Assembly: GCF_015711605.1 (NCBI RefSeq) | Contig: NZ_JABTEZ010000002.1 | Location: 1,860,001-1,924,000 of the forward strand | DNA length: 64,000 bases | Source of the DNA: Planomonospora sp. ID67723 | GTDB lineage: Bacteria > Actinomycetota > Actinomycetes > Streptosporangiales > Streptosporangiaceae | Direction of reading: 5' to 3' | Shown: piece after piece, positions 1-9,858 of the stretch | How the letters are laid out: every line of letters starts with the position of its first letter | Numbering within the stretch: the first letter of the stretch is position 1 | Made by a program: the position numbers and the translations under genes | Notes under the pieces: model-generated | What the model saw: the letters and a program-made list of their open reading frames with translations, nothing else | Database searches by the model: none | Told to the model about the DNA's origin: nothing

Positions 1-2009
<2,009 letters not shown>

Positions 2010-2075
2010 CCCGGCCGGGCCGTACCGGCCCCGGATCGTCAGGCGGGCCCCGGGGCTCGGCTAGCCTGAGGCGCG

Positions 2076-3230
2076 ATGAACCGCCTGACGACGCCATGGG
2101 GTGAGCTCGACCTCACCCGCTTCCCCGAGGATCCCCGCGACCTGCTGCGCGCCTGGGACGCCGCCGACGAATACCTGCTACGGCACCTCGACGGGGTCGG
2201 CGGCGAACCGGTCGAGCCGTCGGGCACCGTGGTCGTGGCCGGTGACCGCTGGGGCGCCCTGGTCACCGCGCTCGCGGAGCACCGTCCCGTGCAGATCACC
2301 GACTCGTTCCTCACCCAGGAGGCGACCCGGGCCAACCTGAAGCGCAACGGGATCGGCCCGGACGAGGTGCGGCTGCTGTCGAGCAGGGACACGCCGCCGG
2401 ACCGGATCGACGTGCTGCTGGTCCGCGTGCCCAAGAGCCTCGCGTTCCTGGAGGACCAGTTGCACCGCCTGGCGCCCGCCGTGCACGCGGGCACCGTCGT
2501 GGTCGGCACGGGGATGGTCACCGAGATCCACACCTCGACGTTGAGGCTGTTCGAGCGGATCCTCGGGCCGACCAGGACGTCGCTGGCGGTGAAGAAGGCG
2601 CGGCTCATCTTCTGCTCGCCGGATCCGGGACTGCCCCGCGTCCCCAGTCCCTGGCCGCGGAGCTACACCCTGCCCGCCGGCATCGGAGCGGCCTCCGGCC
2701 GGACCGTCACCAACCACGCGGGCATCTTCTGCGCCGAGCGCCTCGACATCGGGACCAGGTTCTTCCTGCGCAACCTGCCCCGCCGCCGCGGTCCCGAGCG
2801 CGTCGTGGACCTGGGCTGCGGAAACGGGGTGGTGGGAACGGCCGTGGCGCTGGCCAACGGCGAGGCCGAGGTGGTGTTCGCCGACGAGTCCCACCAGGCG
2901 GTGGCCTCGGCGGAGGCCACGTTCCGCGAGAACCTCGGAGCGGACGCCGCGGCGGAGTTCCGGGTGGGCGACGGACTGTCGGGCGTGCCGGCCGGAACGG
3001 TGGACCTGGTGCTGAACAACCCGCCGTTCCACACCCACCGGGCCATGACCGACGCGACGGCCTGGCGCATGTTCACCGGGTCGCGCGCCGCGCTGCGCCG
3101 CGGGGGAGAGCTGTGGGTGGTCGGCAACCGGCACCTCGGATACCACGTGAAGCTGCGCCGGATCTTCGGCAACTGCGAGGTCGTCGCGAGCGACCCGAAG
3201 TTCGTCGTCCTGCGCGCCGTCAGAAACTGA
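2076..3230 (+). CDS. Class I SAM-dependent rRNA guanine-N2 methyltransferase, RlmG/RsmC type
   Basis: 384 residues. The C-terminal half is a Rossmann methyltransferase with the SAM motif DLGCGNGVVG (residues 245-254) and the catalytic NNPPFH motif (314-319), the N-P-P-F/Y signature of enzymes that methylate an exocyclic guanine amine. The N-terminal half is the degenerate, non-catalytic methyltransferase-like domain seen in RlmG and RsmC, so this is a two-domain enzyme probably acting on 23S G1835 or 16S rRNA; which one cannot be told from sequence. Only 66 bp separate it from metH. A TAGCCT -10-like hexamer at 2062-2067 sits 8 nt before the ATG, and no Shine-Dalgarno is visible, so the transcript may be nearly leaderless. 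The gene ends inside a strong hairpin. Confidence 0.85.
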   Translation: MNRLTTPWGELDLTRFPEDPRDLLRAWDAADEYLLRHLDGVGGEPVEPSGTVVVAGDRWGALVTALAEHRPVQITDSFLTQEATRANLKRNGIGPDEVRLLSSRDTPPDRIDVLLVRVPKSLAFLEDQLHRLAPAVHAGTVVVGTGMVTEIHTSTLRLFERILGPTRTSLAVKKARLIFCSPDPGLPRVPSPWPRSYTLPAGIGAASGRTVTNHAGIFCAERLDIGTRFFLRNLPRRRGPERVVDLGCGNGVVGTAVALANGEAEVVFADESHQAVASAEATFRENLGADAAAEFRVGDGLSGVPAGTVDLVLNNPPFHTHRAMTDATAWRMFTGSRAALRRGGELWVVGNRHLGYHVKLRRIFGNCEVVASDPKFVVLRAVRN

Positions 3231-3243
3231 CGGCGCGCAGGAC
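3207..3243. terminator. Perfect hairpin terminator shared by converging genes
   Basis: Arms 3207-3223 and 3227-3243 are perfect 17-bp inverted repeats around an AAA loop. The right arm contains the stop codon of the methyltransferase gene (3228-3230). No T-tract follows, as is usual in GC-rich actinobacteria. It lies between convergent genes, so it can act in both directions. Confidence 0.8.
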
Positions 3244-3270
3244 CCGGTCTTCCCCACGGTCCCACCGCGA

Positions 3271-4200
3271 TCAGGGCCTGGGGTGGGCGGCGAAGAAACG
3301 CCAGATGACGGCGGTGGCGTCGAGGGCCGTGGACGGGGGATCGGCCCGCTCGCGGACGACCTCGCCGCCCGGCCACTGGTGGCCCGCGCCCCTGACCGTG
3401 ATCAGCTCGACGGCACGGCCGCGCGGGCACCGGGCGAGCTCGGTGGTGACCGGCCCCGACCCGGAGACGGCGGGCCGCCCGCAGCGGCCGGCCGTGCGCC
3501 AGGCGGCGAGGACCTCCGGCACGGGCGGGCCGTCGATCCCGGCGAATCCGGCGCCGGGCGCGCCGTCGAACCGTACGGCCTCATCGGCCAGGCCGTGGAC
3601 GTGGACGACCGAGAGGGGCTCCGGCGCGGGGCAACCGCCCAGCCGGGTCGCGGCCACCGGCCCGACCGCCGCGAAGATCGTGGTGTCGCAGGCCAGCCGG
3701 TAGGCCATCATGCCGCCGTTGGAGATCCCCGCCGCGTACACCCGCCGGGGGTCGGTCCTCAGCTCGCGGCCGACCTCCGCGACCATCCGGCTGATGAACG
3801 CGACGTCGTCCACTCCCTGCCGGCCTGGCCTGCCGCAGCACCCGCCGCCGACGTTCCAGGCCCTGCCGTACCCGTCGGGATAGGCGACGGCGAAGCGCCG
3901 CCGATCGGCCTCGGCGTTCCAGCCGTAGGACCTCTCCGCCTGCCGCGCCGACCCGAAGCCGCCGTGCAGCATCACCACCAGCGGCGCCTTCGCCGGGAGC
4001 GAGGCGGGCCGGTAGAGCCGGTAGCCGCGCTCCCGCCCGTCAACGGCGATCGTGTGAACGGTGGTCCTGCCGGCCGTCGTGCCTCCCGTGCCTCCCGTGC
4101 CTCCCGTGCTTTCGGCACCCATCGCGACGCCGCTCCCGGCCGCGCACATCGCGGTCAGTACGGCGAGTGCCACCGCCGTACCCCTGCGGATCACCCGCAT
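3271..4200 (-). CDS. Secreted CE1-type esterase / PHB depolymerase-like hydrolase (LpqC family)
   Basis: 309 residues. The start is the ATG at 4200, chosen because it follows a GGGAAGGGAG ribosome site and opens a signal peptide (RR near the N-terminus, hydrophobic stretch, AMGAES cleavage region); the frame stays open upstream but without these features. The mature part is an alpha/beta hydrolase with oxyanion region MLHGGFG, nucleophile elbow GISNGG (Ser at about 160), acid in HGLADEAV and histidine in GAGHQWPGG. This is the polyhydroxybutyrate depolymerase/feruloyl esterase (esterase_PHB) family, and the true substrate cannot be read from sequence. A short (Thr-Gly-Gly)n linker follows the signal peptide and is encoded by a 9-bp tandem repeat. 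Confidence 0.82.
   Translation of the reverse strand: MRVIRRGTAVALAVLTAMCAAGSGVAMGAESTGGTGGTGGTTAGRTTVHTIAVDGRERGYRLYRPASLPAKAPLVVMLHGGFGSARQAERSYGWNAEADRRRFAVAYPDGYGRAWNVGGGCCGRPGRQGVDDVAFISRMVAEVGRELRTDPRRVYAAGISNGGMMAYRLACDTTIFAAVGPVAATRLGGCPAPEPLSVVHVHGLADEAVRFDGAPGAGFAGIDGPPVPEVLAAWRTAGRCGRPAVSGSGPVTTELARCPRGRAVELITVRGAGHQWPGGEVVRERADPPSTALDATAVIWRFFAAHPRP
4082..4108. repeat. 9-bp tandem repeat, 3 copies, inside the esterase gene
   Basis: CCTCCCGTG repeated three times without mismatch (4082-4090, 4091-4099, 4100-4108). On the minus strand it encodes the Thr-Gly-Gly linker directly after the esterase signal peptide, where length changes are probably tolerated. Confidence 0.8.
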
Positions 4201-4355
4201 GTCCCAACTCCCTTCCCCGGTGGACGACAGCCGGTAGTGAACCCGACCTTCTTGGCAAATTCCTGAGATTCCGGGGCTGTCTCCCGGTTCCCGTCCACCG
4301 GAGGCCCGCTCGCCCGTGGCGCCCTCGCACTCCGGCTCCGCCATCTGGCCGCAGA

Positions 4356-5453
4356 TCAGTCCGGGACGGATCGGCCGCCCAGGAGCTTGTCCGTCTCCGC
4401 CAGCAGCCTCTCGACGTAGCCGCGGGCGTTGCCCGGCGCGGTCAGCGCCGCCGCCTGGCCCGCCCACAGGTTGGTCAGACCGTCCAGGCCGCGCCGCGCG
4501 GCTTCCCTGCGGAGCGGGAGCATCAGCGCGCTCTGCACGGGGTAAGGCGGCACCTCCTCCTCGGCGGCCGCCATCTCCCGGACGAAACGGTTGGGGATCG
4601 CCCGGGCCGTCCGTCCGGAGAACAGCCGGGTGAGCACGGTGATCCGGGCCTCGGGGGTGTGCAGGGCGGCCTTGTGCAGCGTGCTCGCGCCCGACTCCCC
4701 GGTGGCCAGGAAGCCGGTGCCGATCTGCACGCCGTGCGCCCCGAGCGTGATCGCCGCGGCGACGCCGCGCCCGTCGGCGATCCCGCCCGCGGCGATCACC
4801 GGCACCGAGACGGCGTCGGCGACCTGCGGGACGAGGGAGAACGTGCCGACCAGCGACTCGCGCACGGGCCGCAGGAAGGCGCCCCGGTGCCCGCCGGCGT
4901 CGCTGCCGGAGGCGACGACCGCGTCCAGGCCCGCCTCCTCCAGGGCGACCGCCTCCTCCACGGTCGTCGCGGTGCCGATCGTCGCGATGCCCCTGCGGCG
5001 GGCCTCGGCGAGCACCCGTGCGGGCGGGACGCCCATGACGAAGCTGAGCACTGGGGGGCCGGCCGCCAGCAGCGCGTCCACCTGGTCGTCGAAGTCCGGC
5101 CCGGCCTGCTGCCCGGCGTCGGGGGCGGGGAGGCCGAGCTCCTCGAAGTAGGGCCGGAGCCGGTCCACGTCGGCTTGCCGGGCGCGCAGCTCCGCCTCGC
5201 CGGGCTGAGGGACCCAGAGGTTGACGGCGAACGGCCGGCCGGTCGCCGCTTTGAGCCCGGCGACCAGGCCGGTGAGCTCGTCCGGAGCCAGGATGTGCCC
5301 GCCGTAGGAGCCGAGACCACCCGCCTCGGACACGGCCGCGGCCAGCGCGACGGACGACAGGCCGCCGCCGAAGGGACCCTGGACGATCGGGTGGTCCAGG
5401 CCGAGCAGGCGCTCCAGCCTGCCGCCGGACCAGCCGGGGACGCGCGCGCCCAT
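4356..5453 (-). CDS. Nitronate monooxygenase-family (2-nitropropane dioxygenase) FMN enzyme
   Basis: 365 residues. TIM-barrel flavoprotein of the nitronate monooxygenase/enoyl reductase FabK-like superfamily: N-terminal HPIVQGPFGGG, the GSDAGGHRG phosphate/FMN loop, and PVIAAGGIADGRG followed by GAHGVQIGTGFL. Members oxidise alkyl nitronates, but many are assigned only to the superfamily. The ATG at 5453 overlaps the stop of the upstream flavoprotein gene (TGATG) and has no ribosome site of its own, so translation is probably coupled. The frame continues far upstream, but that part is the shadow of the preceding gene. The pairing with a quinone reductase-like flavoprotein suggests a role in redox or xenobiotic stress. 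Confidence 0.85.
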   Translation of the reverse strand: MGARVPGWSGGRLERLLGLDHPIVQGPFGGGLSSVALAAAVSEAGGLGSYGGHILAPDELTGLVAGLKAATGRPFAVNLWVPQPGEAELRARQADVDRLRPYFEELGLPAPDAGQQAGPDFDDQVDALLAAGPPVLSFVMGVPPARVLAEARRRGIATIGTATTVEEAVALEEAGLDAVVASGSDAGGHRGAFLRPVRESLVGTFSLVPQVADAVSVPVIAAGGIADGRGVAAAITLGAHGVQIGTGFLATGESGASTLHKAALHTPEARITVLTRLFSGRTARAIPNRFVREMAAAEEEVPPYPVQSALMLPLRREAARRGLDGLTNLWAGQAAALTAPGNARGYVERLLAETDKLLGGRSVPD

Positions 5454-6064
5454 CAGGAGGCCGCCCCTTCGAGGACGCCGCGGCCGGCGGCCAGCCGGAG
5501 CGCGGTCTGGGCGACCCGCCGGCCCAGGTGCTCGGCCGTACGCAGGTCGGCGGTGGAGGGAGCGGCGTCGGGGCCCAGGTCGGACGGCGACTGGGCCATC
5601 GCGCCGAGGAAGCCGCCGAGCCGGTTGAGGTCGTCGTGGCTGCCGTCCGAGCTGTACAGCCAGCCCGGCGGCAGGCCCAGCGTGACCCAGGTCATGCCGT
5701 GCTGGGCGGCCAGGAGCGCCATGGAGGTGAGGGTGTTGAGCTTGTCGCCGTTCACCCCGGCCGAATTGGTGAAGCCGGCCGCCAGTTTGTCGCGCCAGCC
5801 CATGTCGGCCCAGACCTTGGCGCTGGCCTCGGCGAAGACCTGGAAGGCGGCGGACTGGCTGCCCATGTAGGTCGGGGAGCCGAAGATGATGGCCTCGGCC
5901 TCGCCCAGCGCCGCCCACAGCTCGTCGGTCAGGGAGGTCACATCGTGCAGTCCGGCCAGCACTCCGGGAACGGAACGCGCTCCGGCGGCGGCGGCCAGCG
6001 CCTGGCGCTCGGTGTGACCGTAGCCGCTGTGGTAGGCGATGGCGACGGTGATCGATTCGGACAT
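5453..6064 (-). CDS. WrbA-like NAD(P)H-dependent flavodoxin-fold oxidoreductase
   Basis: 203 residues. Flavodoxin fold: beta-1 and FMN phosphate loop IAYHSGYGHTER at the N-terminus, the GSPTYMGS loop, and TSMALLAAQHGMTWVTLG near the C-terminus, as in the WrbA/NQO family that reduces quinones by two electrons. The ATG at 6064 is preferred because GAAAGGG precedes it; the frame opens 13 codons earlier. It is the first gene of a two-gene unit with the nitronate monooxygenase and is transcribed divergently from a TetR regulator across a perfect inverted repeat, so it is likely repressed by that regulator. Confidence 0.85.
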   Translation of the reverse strand: MSESITVAIAYHSGYGHTERQALAAAAGARSVPGVLAGLHDVTSLTDELWAALGEAEAIIFGSPTYMGSQSAAFQVFAEASAKVWADMGWRDKLAAGFTNSAGVNGDKLNTLTSMALLAAQHGMTWVTLGLPPGWLYSSDGSHDDLNRLGGFLGAMAQSPSDLGPDAAPSTADLRTAEHLGRRVAQTALRLAAGRGVLEGAAS

Positions 6065-6112
6065 GGGTGCCCTTTCTGCTTCCGGCAGGTACGGAGTGAG
6101 CATATAGACGAC

Positions 6113-6142
6113 CGGTCAACTATGTCCAGTCATAGTTGACCG
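6113..6142. promoter_or_regulatory. Perfect inverted repeat, probable TetR operator
   Basis: CGGTCAACTATG (6113-6124), a 6-bp spacer, then CATAGTTGACCG (6131-6142). The two 12-bp arms match perfectly. The repeat sits between the divergent wrbA-like gene (start 6064) and tetR (start 6160), where a TetR dimer would block both promoters. A weaker inverted pair, GACCG/CGGTC, lies at 6142-6158 just before the tetR start. Confidence 0.8.
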
Positions 6143-6159
6143 ACCGTATACTCCGGTCT

Positions 6160-6771
6160 ATGGGACGATCGAGCACCGCCCGCGAGCGACTCCTCGAATC
6201 CGCCTGCGAACTCATGCTCAGCAGGGGATACGGCAGCATCGGCGTGGCGGAGATCTGCTCCCGCGCCGACGTGCGCAAGGGCAGCTTCTACCACTTCTTC
6301 GAGTCCAAGCAGGCGCTGACGATCGCGGTCGTCGACGCCCACTGGCAGACGCAGCGGGCGGCCTGGACCGCCATCCTGGGCGATCCGGCGCCCCCGCTCG
6401 AACGGCTGGAACGGCTCTTCCGCGAGCAGGCGGAGGGACAGCGCCGGGCCAAGCTGTCCGGCGGGGCGGTGCACGGGTGCCTGCTGGCCAATCTGGCGCT
6501 CGAGCTCAGCCAGCAGGACGACCCGGTTCAGGAGCGCCTGGGGGAGATCTTCGCCGAGCAGATCGCCCTGGTCCAGGCCGTCCTGGACCAGGCGGCGGGT
6601 GAGGGCGCCATCCCGGCGCCGCGGCCCGGCACGGCGCGCTCACTGGTGGCGCAGCTGGAGGGGCTGGTCCTGTTCGCGAAGCTGGGCAACGACCCCGCGA
6701 TCCTGGACGATCTGTGGGAGCAGGCCGAGCTCCTGCTCGGGGCGTCCGGCAGCCCCGCCCTCACCGGGTGA
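6160..6771 (+). CDS. TetR-family transcriptional regulator
   Basis: 203 residues. The N-terminal helix-turn-helix reads SIGVAEICSRADVRKGSFYHFFESKQAL, the canonical TetR recognition region. The remainder is an all-helical ligand domain of the kind found in regulators of redox and quinone genes (several Gln-rich helices, one Cys in VHGCLLANLALELS). The start ATG is at 6160; an in-frame TTG at 6136 lies within the operator and is less likely. It probably represses itself and the divergent WrbA/nitronate monooxygenase pair. The cysteine in the ligand domain could serve as a redox or electrophile sensor, which is only a suggestion. Confidence 0.87.
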   Translation: MGRSSTARERLLESACELMLSRGYGSIGVAEICSRADVRKGSFYHFFESKQALTIAVVDAHWQTQRAAWTAILGDPAPPLERLERLFREQAEGQRRAKLSGGAVHGCLLANLALELSQQDDPVQERLGEIFAEQIALVQAVLDQAAGEGAIPAPRPGTARSLVAQLEGLVLFAKLGNDPAILDDLWEQAELLLGASGSPALTG

Positions 6772-6803
6772 TCCGCCGCCCCGAGGCGGGACGGCAGGCC
6801 GCC

Positions 6804-6824
6804 GGACTCCCCGCCGGGGTGTCC
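6804..6824. terminator. Hairpin between converging tetR and egtE
   Basis: GGACTCCCC and GGGGTGTCC form a 9-bp stem with one mismatch around a 3-nt loop, in the 59-bp gap between the two stop codons. Confidence 0.5.
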
Positions 6825-6830
6825 GCGGCC

Positions 6831-8021
6831 TCAGCGGTCCAGGACGCGTGCGAGGGCGTGCAGACTCTCCACGCGCGTGCCCGGCGAGGGGGAGACGCGG
6901 AGCACGGGTGCGGGCATGTCCAGCGGAGCCCTGGCGACCGGCACGGTGCCGACGAGCAGGGCCGCCTCCGCCGCCCGGGAGGCGGCGTCGGCGACGGCCG
7001 CGGCGGGGTCCGCGCCCGGTGGCGGCCTGAGGGTGACGACGGCGGACGGCTCGCCGAGCGGTTCGGCCGCCCGCCAGCCGCCGGCCCCGTCGAGGAGGCG
7101 GCGGGCCATGACGCCCAGCTCCGCCAGACGGGCGCGGACCGCGGCGGGGCCGAGCTCGTGGTGCTCCAGCACGGCGGCGCCGAACCCGGCCCGCGCGGCG
7201 ATCGGACCTTCGGAGGTTTCGTACCGGGCCGCACCCGCGAGCGGCGACGGCTGCCCGTCCGCCCAGACGTGGCCGCCGAGCGCGGGGGCCGCGGCGTCCA
7301 TCTCCCGGTGACGCCCGTCCCCGACCCCGTCACCGGCGAGGCCGGGGACGATCAGGAAGCCGACCCCGCGCGGCCCGGCGAGCCACTTGCGGGACGTCCC
7401 CACGTAGGCGGTGGCGCCGATGTCGCCGGTGTCCACGTGGCCGAGGGACTGGCACACGTCGAGGACCAGCGGCACGCCGGCGTCGCGGCACAGCCGCCCG
7501 ATCTCTCGGGCGGGCTGCACGACTCCCCGGTGCGAGGCGATGTGCGGGACGGTCAGCAGGTCCAGCCCGGCGGCGAGCACGGACCGCAGGCCGTCCGGGT
7601 CGACGCGCGAGTCGCCGTCCACGGGGACCTCGACCAGCCTCCAGCCGCGGTCCCCGGCCAGGCGGCGCAGGAGCATGAGGGTGCTGCCGTATTCGGTGCG
7701 GGTGAACCCGACGCGGCTGCCCGGGGGGAGCCGCCACCCGCCCAGCAGCGCCGCCATCGCCGCCGTCCCGCTCTCCAGGAAGGCGACGTCCCGCGCGTCC
7801 GCGCCGACCAGGGCGGCCAGCGCGGACCGGGCCGCGCGCAGATCCCCGGAGGCGCGGTAGCCGCCCGCCTCGCGTTCCCGCCGCAGGTGCGCGACGACGG
7901 CGTCGAGCACCCGGTCGCTGGGCACGTTGCACCCGGCGGCGTCGAGGTGACCGGGCGGCGCGCAGGACCGCGCCGCCCGCCATGCCCCGCCGGTCGCGCC
8001 GCCCGCCGGGCCCGCGGTCAC
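6831..8021 (-). CDS. egtE: Ergothioneine C-S lyase EgtE (PLP aminotransferase class V fold)
   Basis: 396 residues. The last step of ergothioneine synthesis is PLP-dependent removal of pyruvate from hercynylcysteine sulfoxide. The class V fold is clear: [14 protein letters not shown] near the N-terminus, [11 protein letters not shown] with the PLP-pyridine Asp, and [16 protein letters not shown] with the Schiff-base Lys. The GTG start at 8021 overlaps the egtD stop codon (GTGA), so it is translationally coupled. It is the fifth and last gene of the egtABCDE operon. The assignment rests on fold plus position; alone the protein could be called a generic class V aminotransferase. Confidence 0.93.
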   Translation of the reverse strand: MTAGPAGGATGGAWRAARSCAPPGHLDAAGCNVPSDRVLDAVVAHLRREREAGGYRASGDLRAARSALAALVGADARDVAFLESGTAAMAALLGGWRLPPGSRVGFTRTEYGSTLMLLRRLAGDRGWRLVEVPVDGDSRVDPDGLRSVLAAGLDLLTVPHIASHRGVVQPAREIGRLCRDAGVPLVLDVCQSLGHVDTGDIGATAYVGTSRKWLAGPRGVGFLIVPGLAGDGVGDGRHREMDAAAPALGGHVWADGQPSPLAGAARYETSEGPIAARAGFGAAVLEHHELGPAAVRARLAELGVMARRLLDGAGGWRAAEPLGEPSAVVTLRPPPGADPAAAVADAASRAAEAALLVGTVPVARAPLDMPAPVLRVSPSPGTRVESLHALARVLDR

Positions 8022-8998
8022 ACGCCGGCCAGGACGAGGCTGAAGTCGCCGGCCGGGTCGGTGTAGCGGCGCATCACCGTGAACCCCGCCGCGGCGAGCT
8101 CGTCCCGGAGCCCGTCGGGCCGGAACTTGGCGCTGATCTCGGTGCGCGTCTCCTCTCCCGCGGCGAACGCCACCGGCAGGTCCAGAGCGCCGATCCGCAC
8201 GGTCATGTCCCGGGTCGCGCGCAGCCTCATCTCGATCCAGTCGCGCCGCTCGTCGTACAGCGCGACGTGCTCGAAGGCGGACGGCTCGAAGTCGGCGTCC
8301 AGCTCCCGGTTGATCACGTGCAGGACGTTGCGGTTGAAGGCGGCCGTCACCCCGGCCGCGTCGTCGTAGGCCGCGACCAGCCGGCCGGTGTCCTTGACCA
8401 GGTCGGCCCCGAGCAGGAACGTGTCGCCGGGGCGCAGCGTGGCGCGCAGGTCCTTCAGGAACAGCTCGCGCGAGGCCGGGTCCAGGTTGCCGATGGTGCC
8501 GCCGAGGAAGGCCACCATCCGCCTGCCCGTCCGCGGCAGCAGCCCGAGATGGTGCTCGAAGTCGGCGCAGACCGCCCGGACGGTGAGCCCGGGCAGGCGG
8601 GCGGTGAGCCGCCGCGCCGCCTCGGCGAGGGTGTGCGCGTCGACGTCCACCGGAGTGTAGGTGCGCAGTGTCCCCGCCGCGGTGAGGGCGTCGAGCAGCA
8701 GGACGGTCTTCTCGCTGGTCCCCGAGCCCAGCTCGACCAGCGTGTCCGCGCCGCAGGCCGTCGCGATCTCGCCCGCCCGCGCGCGCAGGATGGCCAGCTC
8801 CCGGCGGGTGGGGTAGTACTCGGGCAGCCGGGTGATCCTGGTGAACAGCTCACTGCCCGCCGCGTCGTAGAACCACTTCGGCGGCAGCCACTTGGGCGTC
8901 GACGCCAGCCCGGTGCGGACGTCGCGTTCGAGCGCCTGGCGGAGGTAGTCGCGGTCGAGGTGGTTGATGAGGTGCACGGCTGACTGGCTGACGGGCAC
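8018..8998 (-). CDS. egtD: L-histidine N-alpha-trimethyltransferase EgtD
   Basis: 326 residues, the usual family length. EgtD methylates histidine three times with SAM to give hercynine. Family marks are [33 protein letters not shown] at residues 34-67 (cited in parts: [15 protein letters not shown]), the SAM loop [10 protein letters not shown], and [14 protein letters not shown] start at 8998 with AGGAGG five bases upstream. It follows egtC after a 131-bp gap, the only spaced junction in the operon, with its own good ribosome site. Confidence 0.97.
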   Translation of the reverse strand: MPVSQSAVHLINHLDRDYLRQALERDVRTGLASTPKWLPPKWFYDAAGSELFTRITRLPEYYPTRRELAILRARAGEIATACGADTLVELGSGTSEKTVLLLDALTAAGTLRTYTPVDVDAHTLAEAARRLTARLPGLTVRAVCADFEHHLGLLPRTGRRMVAFLGGTIGNLDPASRELFLKDLRATLRPGDTFLLGADLVKDTGRLVAAYDDAAGVTAAFNRNVLHVINRELDADFEPSAFEHVALYDERRDWIEMRLRATRDMTVRIGALDLPVAFAAGEETRTEISAKFRPDGLRDELAAAGFTVMRRYTDPAGDFSLVLAGV

Positions 8999-9129
8999 GG
9001 GGCCTCCTGGGTCGGTGGGTCACGGCGGCCGCCGGATGCGGCGTGCTCCTGGCGAGCGATCCGCCGGGCGGGCTGACAGGTCGGAACGGGTGCGGCGGGT
9101 CGCAGTGAGCTGCGGTGGGCCGCGGTGGG

Positions 9130-9858
9130 TCAGAGCGGCTGGACGTGCACGCCGCCGGACGAGGCGAGCAGCAGGCTCCGCTCGGGTACGGCCTGCCAGC
9201 CGGGCCGCTCGTCCAGCGGCTCGCTCGCCACGAGCACGCCGCCGCCGGGACGGTCGTCGTGGTGGAGGAAGAGCGTGTCGCCCCAGACCGTCGCGGCGAG
9301 CGACGCGCCGTCGCAGGCGAGCAGGTTCAGCCGGGCCTCCGGGGCCTTCGCCCCGGCGTGGGCGACGACCTCGGCCAGGGCCTCGCCGAGCGGGAGCCCG
9401 GATCGTCGCCGGGAGAACACCGCGGCGGCCAGCCAGGCGGAGTCGCAGGAGCTCTCCGCGGCGCCGGGCAGATCGTCGGCGAGGTCCCTGACGGCGTCCC
9501 GGGTGACGCGGCCGTTGTGGCTGAGCAGCCATCGCCCGTCGGTGAAGGGCGCGGTGGCCGTCTCCTCGACCGGCATGCCGACCGTGGCCGATCGTACGGC
9601 GGCCAGCAGGCAGCGCGAACGGGCCACCCGCGCCAGCGCGGGCAGGTTGGCGTCCGTCCAGACGGGCACCGCGCGACGGTAGCGGACCGGCTCGGTGTGG
9701 GCGGGGTCGTACCACCCCATGCCGAAGCCGTCGGCGTTGACCGTGCCGTACCGCTGCAGGCGGGGCGCGTAGGACTGCCTGAGCAGGCCGTGCTCCGGTT
9801 CGCAGATCAGTGAGGTGAGGGGGCGGGGAGAGCCCAGCCAGGCCGCGTGGCGGCACAT
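9130..9858 (-). CDS. egtC: Gamma-glutamyl hercynylcysteine S-oxide hydrolase EgtC (class II glutamine amidotransferase)
   Basis: 242 residues. N-terminal nucleophile hydrolase that removes glutamate from gamma-glutamyl hercynylcysteine sulfoxide. Cys2 (MCRHAAWLG) becomes the catalytic N-terminus, and the family motifs NADGFGMGWY and LLSHNGRV (HNG) are intact. The ATG at 9858 overlaps the egtB stop (TGATG). A longer open frame extends upstream to 11223, but that is egtB read in another frame. Confidence 0.96.
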   Translation of the reverse strand: MCRHAAWLGSPRPLTSLICEPEHGLLRQSYAPRLQRYGTVNADGFGMGWYDPAHTEPVRYRRAVPVWTDANLPALARVARSRCLLAAVRSATVGMPVEETATAPFTDGRWLLSHNGRVTRDAVRDLADDLPGAAESSCDSAWLAAAVFSRRRSGLPLGEALAEVVAHAGAKAPEARLNLLACDGASLAATVWGDTLFLHHDDRPGGGVLVASEPLDERPGWQAVPERSLLLASSGGVHVQPL

